A stretch of 64,000 bases of DNA from Nocardioides sp. B-3 (GTDB lineage: Bacteria; Actinomycetota; Actinomycetes; Propionibacteriales; Nocardioidaceae): contig NZ_CP087968.1 of NCBI RefSeq assembly GCF_024703895.1, positions 3,596,001-3,660,000 of the forward strand. Reading direction: 5' to 3'. Positions within the stretch are counted from its first letter, which is position 1; the number at the start of each line of letters is the position of its first letter. The notes beneath the pieces are model-generated. The model searched no databases, was not told where the DNA came from, and saw nothing but the letters and a program-made list of their open reading frames with translations. The position numbers and the translations under genes are program-made. Shown here piece after piece: positions 62,804 through 64,000 of the stretch.

Positions 62804-62824
62804 GGTTGCAACCCCGTTGCAACC
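62804..62824. promoter_or_regulatory. twin GTTGCAACC operator candidate
   Basis: GGTTGCAACC (62804-62813, a perfect palindrome) and CGTTGCAACC (62815-62824) lie in the 88-base gap between the GAF regulator and the monooxygenase, in direct tandem. This is a likely regulator site. Confidence 0.7.
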
Positions 62825-62878
62825 CTGCCGTCGATCGTACGGCGGGGTGTGTGCTTGGTCACGTCGGAAGGAGACATC

Positions 62879-64000
62879 ATGACCGAGACACTGGACAAGC
62901 CCGCCACCGCCGTCACGACCGATCCGAGCGCCACGGCGACGGCGTGGTTGGAGGGGTTCAGAAGCCGCCCTCGCCGCGCGCGACATCCCGGCCGCCGCCG
63001 CGATGTTCGCCACCGAGTCGTTCTGGCGCGACCTCGTGTCGTTCAGCTGGAACATCACCACGGTGGAGGGGCGCAGCGGTGTCGGCGACCTGCTGGAGAG
63101 CACGCTGGCGGGGACCGACCCGTCGTCCTTCGCGCTCGACGAGCCCGCGGACGAGGCGGACGGTGTCGTCACGGCGTGGTTCCTGTTCGAGACCGCGATC
63201 GGTCGCGGTCGCGGACTGCTGCGACTCGTCGAGGAGGACGGTGAGCGCAAGGCGTTCACGTTCCTCACGACGCTCTACGAGCTGAAGGGCCACGAGGAGC
63301 CGAAGAACGAGCACCGCCCGCGTGGCGCCGAGCACGGGGCGGACAAGCAGCGCCAGACCCGGCTCGAGCGCAGGCAGCAGGAGGCGGAGAGCCCGGGCAG
63401 CACCACCCAGCCCTACGTGCTCGTCATCGGCGGCGGCCGGGGCGGCATCGCCCTCGGCGCCCGCCTCCGCCAGCTCGGCGTGCCGAGCCCAGGTGATCGA
63501 CAAGCACCCGCGCCCCGGCGACCAGTGGCGCAACCGCTACAAGTCGCTGTGCCTGCACGACCCGGTCTGGTACGACCACCTGCCCTACCTCAAGTTCCCG
63601 GACAACTGGCCGGTCTTCGCACCCAAGGACAAGATCGGCGACTGGCTCGAGTCCTACACGAAGATCATGGAGGTGCCCTACTGGTCGAGCACCGCGGCCA
63701 GCAGCGCGTCCCGGTCCGAGGAGACGGGCGAGTGGACGGTCGAGGTCGAGCGGGAGGGCAAGCCGTTGACGCTGCGCCCGAAGCAGCTCGTCTTCGCGAC
63801 CGGCATGTCGGGCAAGCCCAACGTCCCCGCCGTACCGGGCATGGACGTCTTCGGGGGCGACCTGCACCACTCGTCGGCGCACCCCGGCCCGGACGCCTAT
63901 CGGGGCAAGAAGGTCGTGGTCATCGGCAGCAACAACTCCGCCTTCGACATCTGCGGCGCGCTGTGGGGAGAACGACGTCGACGTGACGATGGTGCAGCGC
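62879..64000 (+). CDS. FAD/NAD(P)-dependent monooxygenase with SnoaL-like N-terminus, 5' part (frameshifted)
   Basis: Starts at ATG 62879 behind a strong GGAAGGAG and runs off the window. The first 130 residues form a SnoaL/NTF2-like domain (AAMFATESFWRDLVSFSWNI). An Arg/Gln/Glu-rich linker follows, then the FAD-binding Rossmann core PYVLVIGGGRGGIALGARL, WRNRYKSLCLHDPVWYDHLPYL, FATGMSGKPNVPAVPG and the second nucleotide motif KVVVIGSNNSAFDICGALW. This layout is that of class B flavin-containing monooxygenases of the YUCCA-like group; it would hydroxylate an organic substrate with O2 and NADPH. The GAF regulator diverges from it. Frame changes lie near 62960, 63490 and 63970. Confidence 0.88.

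Noticed and set aside
1..64000. tRNA and rRNA genes, insertion sequences, prophage or attachment sites
   Set aside because: I looked for cloverleaf patterns, transposase motifs, integrases and flanking duplications and saw none that I could support.

Overview
The window is GC-rich (roughly 70% by eye) and comes from a high-GC actinobacterium, most likely Nocardioidaceae (Nocardioides-like). The protein families point there: principal sigma factor with a Lys/Ala-rich N-terminus, topoisomerase IV ParE beside a small zinc-ribbon protein, DUF2613, DUF3068, an AftD-type arabinofuranosyltransferase homologue, fused isobutyryl-CoA mutase IcmF, and an Rv3722c-type aspartate aminotransferase. I recognised no rRNA, tRNA, CRISPR array, insertion sequence or prophage.

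A property of the whole window decides how to read it: almost every gene longer than about 500 bases is interrupted by one or more single-base frame changes, mostly in runs of C or G. This includes polA, rpsA, coaE, sigA and parE, which cannot all be dead. I treat these as sequence or assembly errors, report each such gene as one CDS from its inferred start to its inferred stop, and give approximate shift positions.

Layout. 1-1622: end of polA. 1653-23294: a 21.6 kb cell-envelope block: polysaccharide flippase, polytopic membrane protein, DUF2613 peptide, GT4 glycosyltransferase, methyltransferase coupled to a 1.36-kilo-residue AftD homologue, acyltransferase 3, another membrane protein, a DUF3068 protein, a secreted arylsulfotransferase-family protein, a second methyltransferase, and two tandem paralogous secreted proteins with thrombospondin type 3-like Ca-binding repeats. 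23670-25163: rpsA. 25133-31713: acyl-CoA ligase, GlxA-type regulator, aspartate aminotransferase, sulfotransferase, ABC exporter. 31797-34770: MarR, coaE, DUF2231 protein, GH3 lipoprotein. 35031-37981: group 2 sigma factor and dinB. 38102-44399: DUF4192, GCS2 ligase, universal stress protein, MarR with an ABC-2 exporter, HhH-GPD repair protein. 44531-52432: principal sigma factor, M28 peptidase, CapA-like lipoprotein, DMT transporter, DUF456, zinc-ribbon protein, parE. 52537-56405: small membrane protein, secreted protein, DUF4242 protein and a large LuxR regulator. 56478-62790: BtuF-like receptor, IcmF, its MarR neighbour, beta-carbonic anhydrase and a GAF-domain regulator, followed by an FAD monooxygenase that runs off the window.

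How the genes work together: polA, rpsA and coaE are near neighbours in many actinobacteria, and here the envelope block separates them. The block links export (flippase), sugar transfer (GT4, AftD homologue and two more polytopic proteins), methylation, acylation and possibly sulfate transfer, so it probably builds and decorates a surface glycan. Three MarR regulators each sit beside clear palindromic operators: two next to ABC exporters share a GGTAACCT-like core, and the third flanks icmF with a TAGGAC/GTCCTA element. IcmF overlaps a cobalamin-type receptor gene, which suggests a B12-linked branched-chain acyl-CoA unit.
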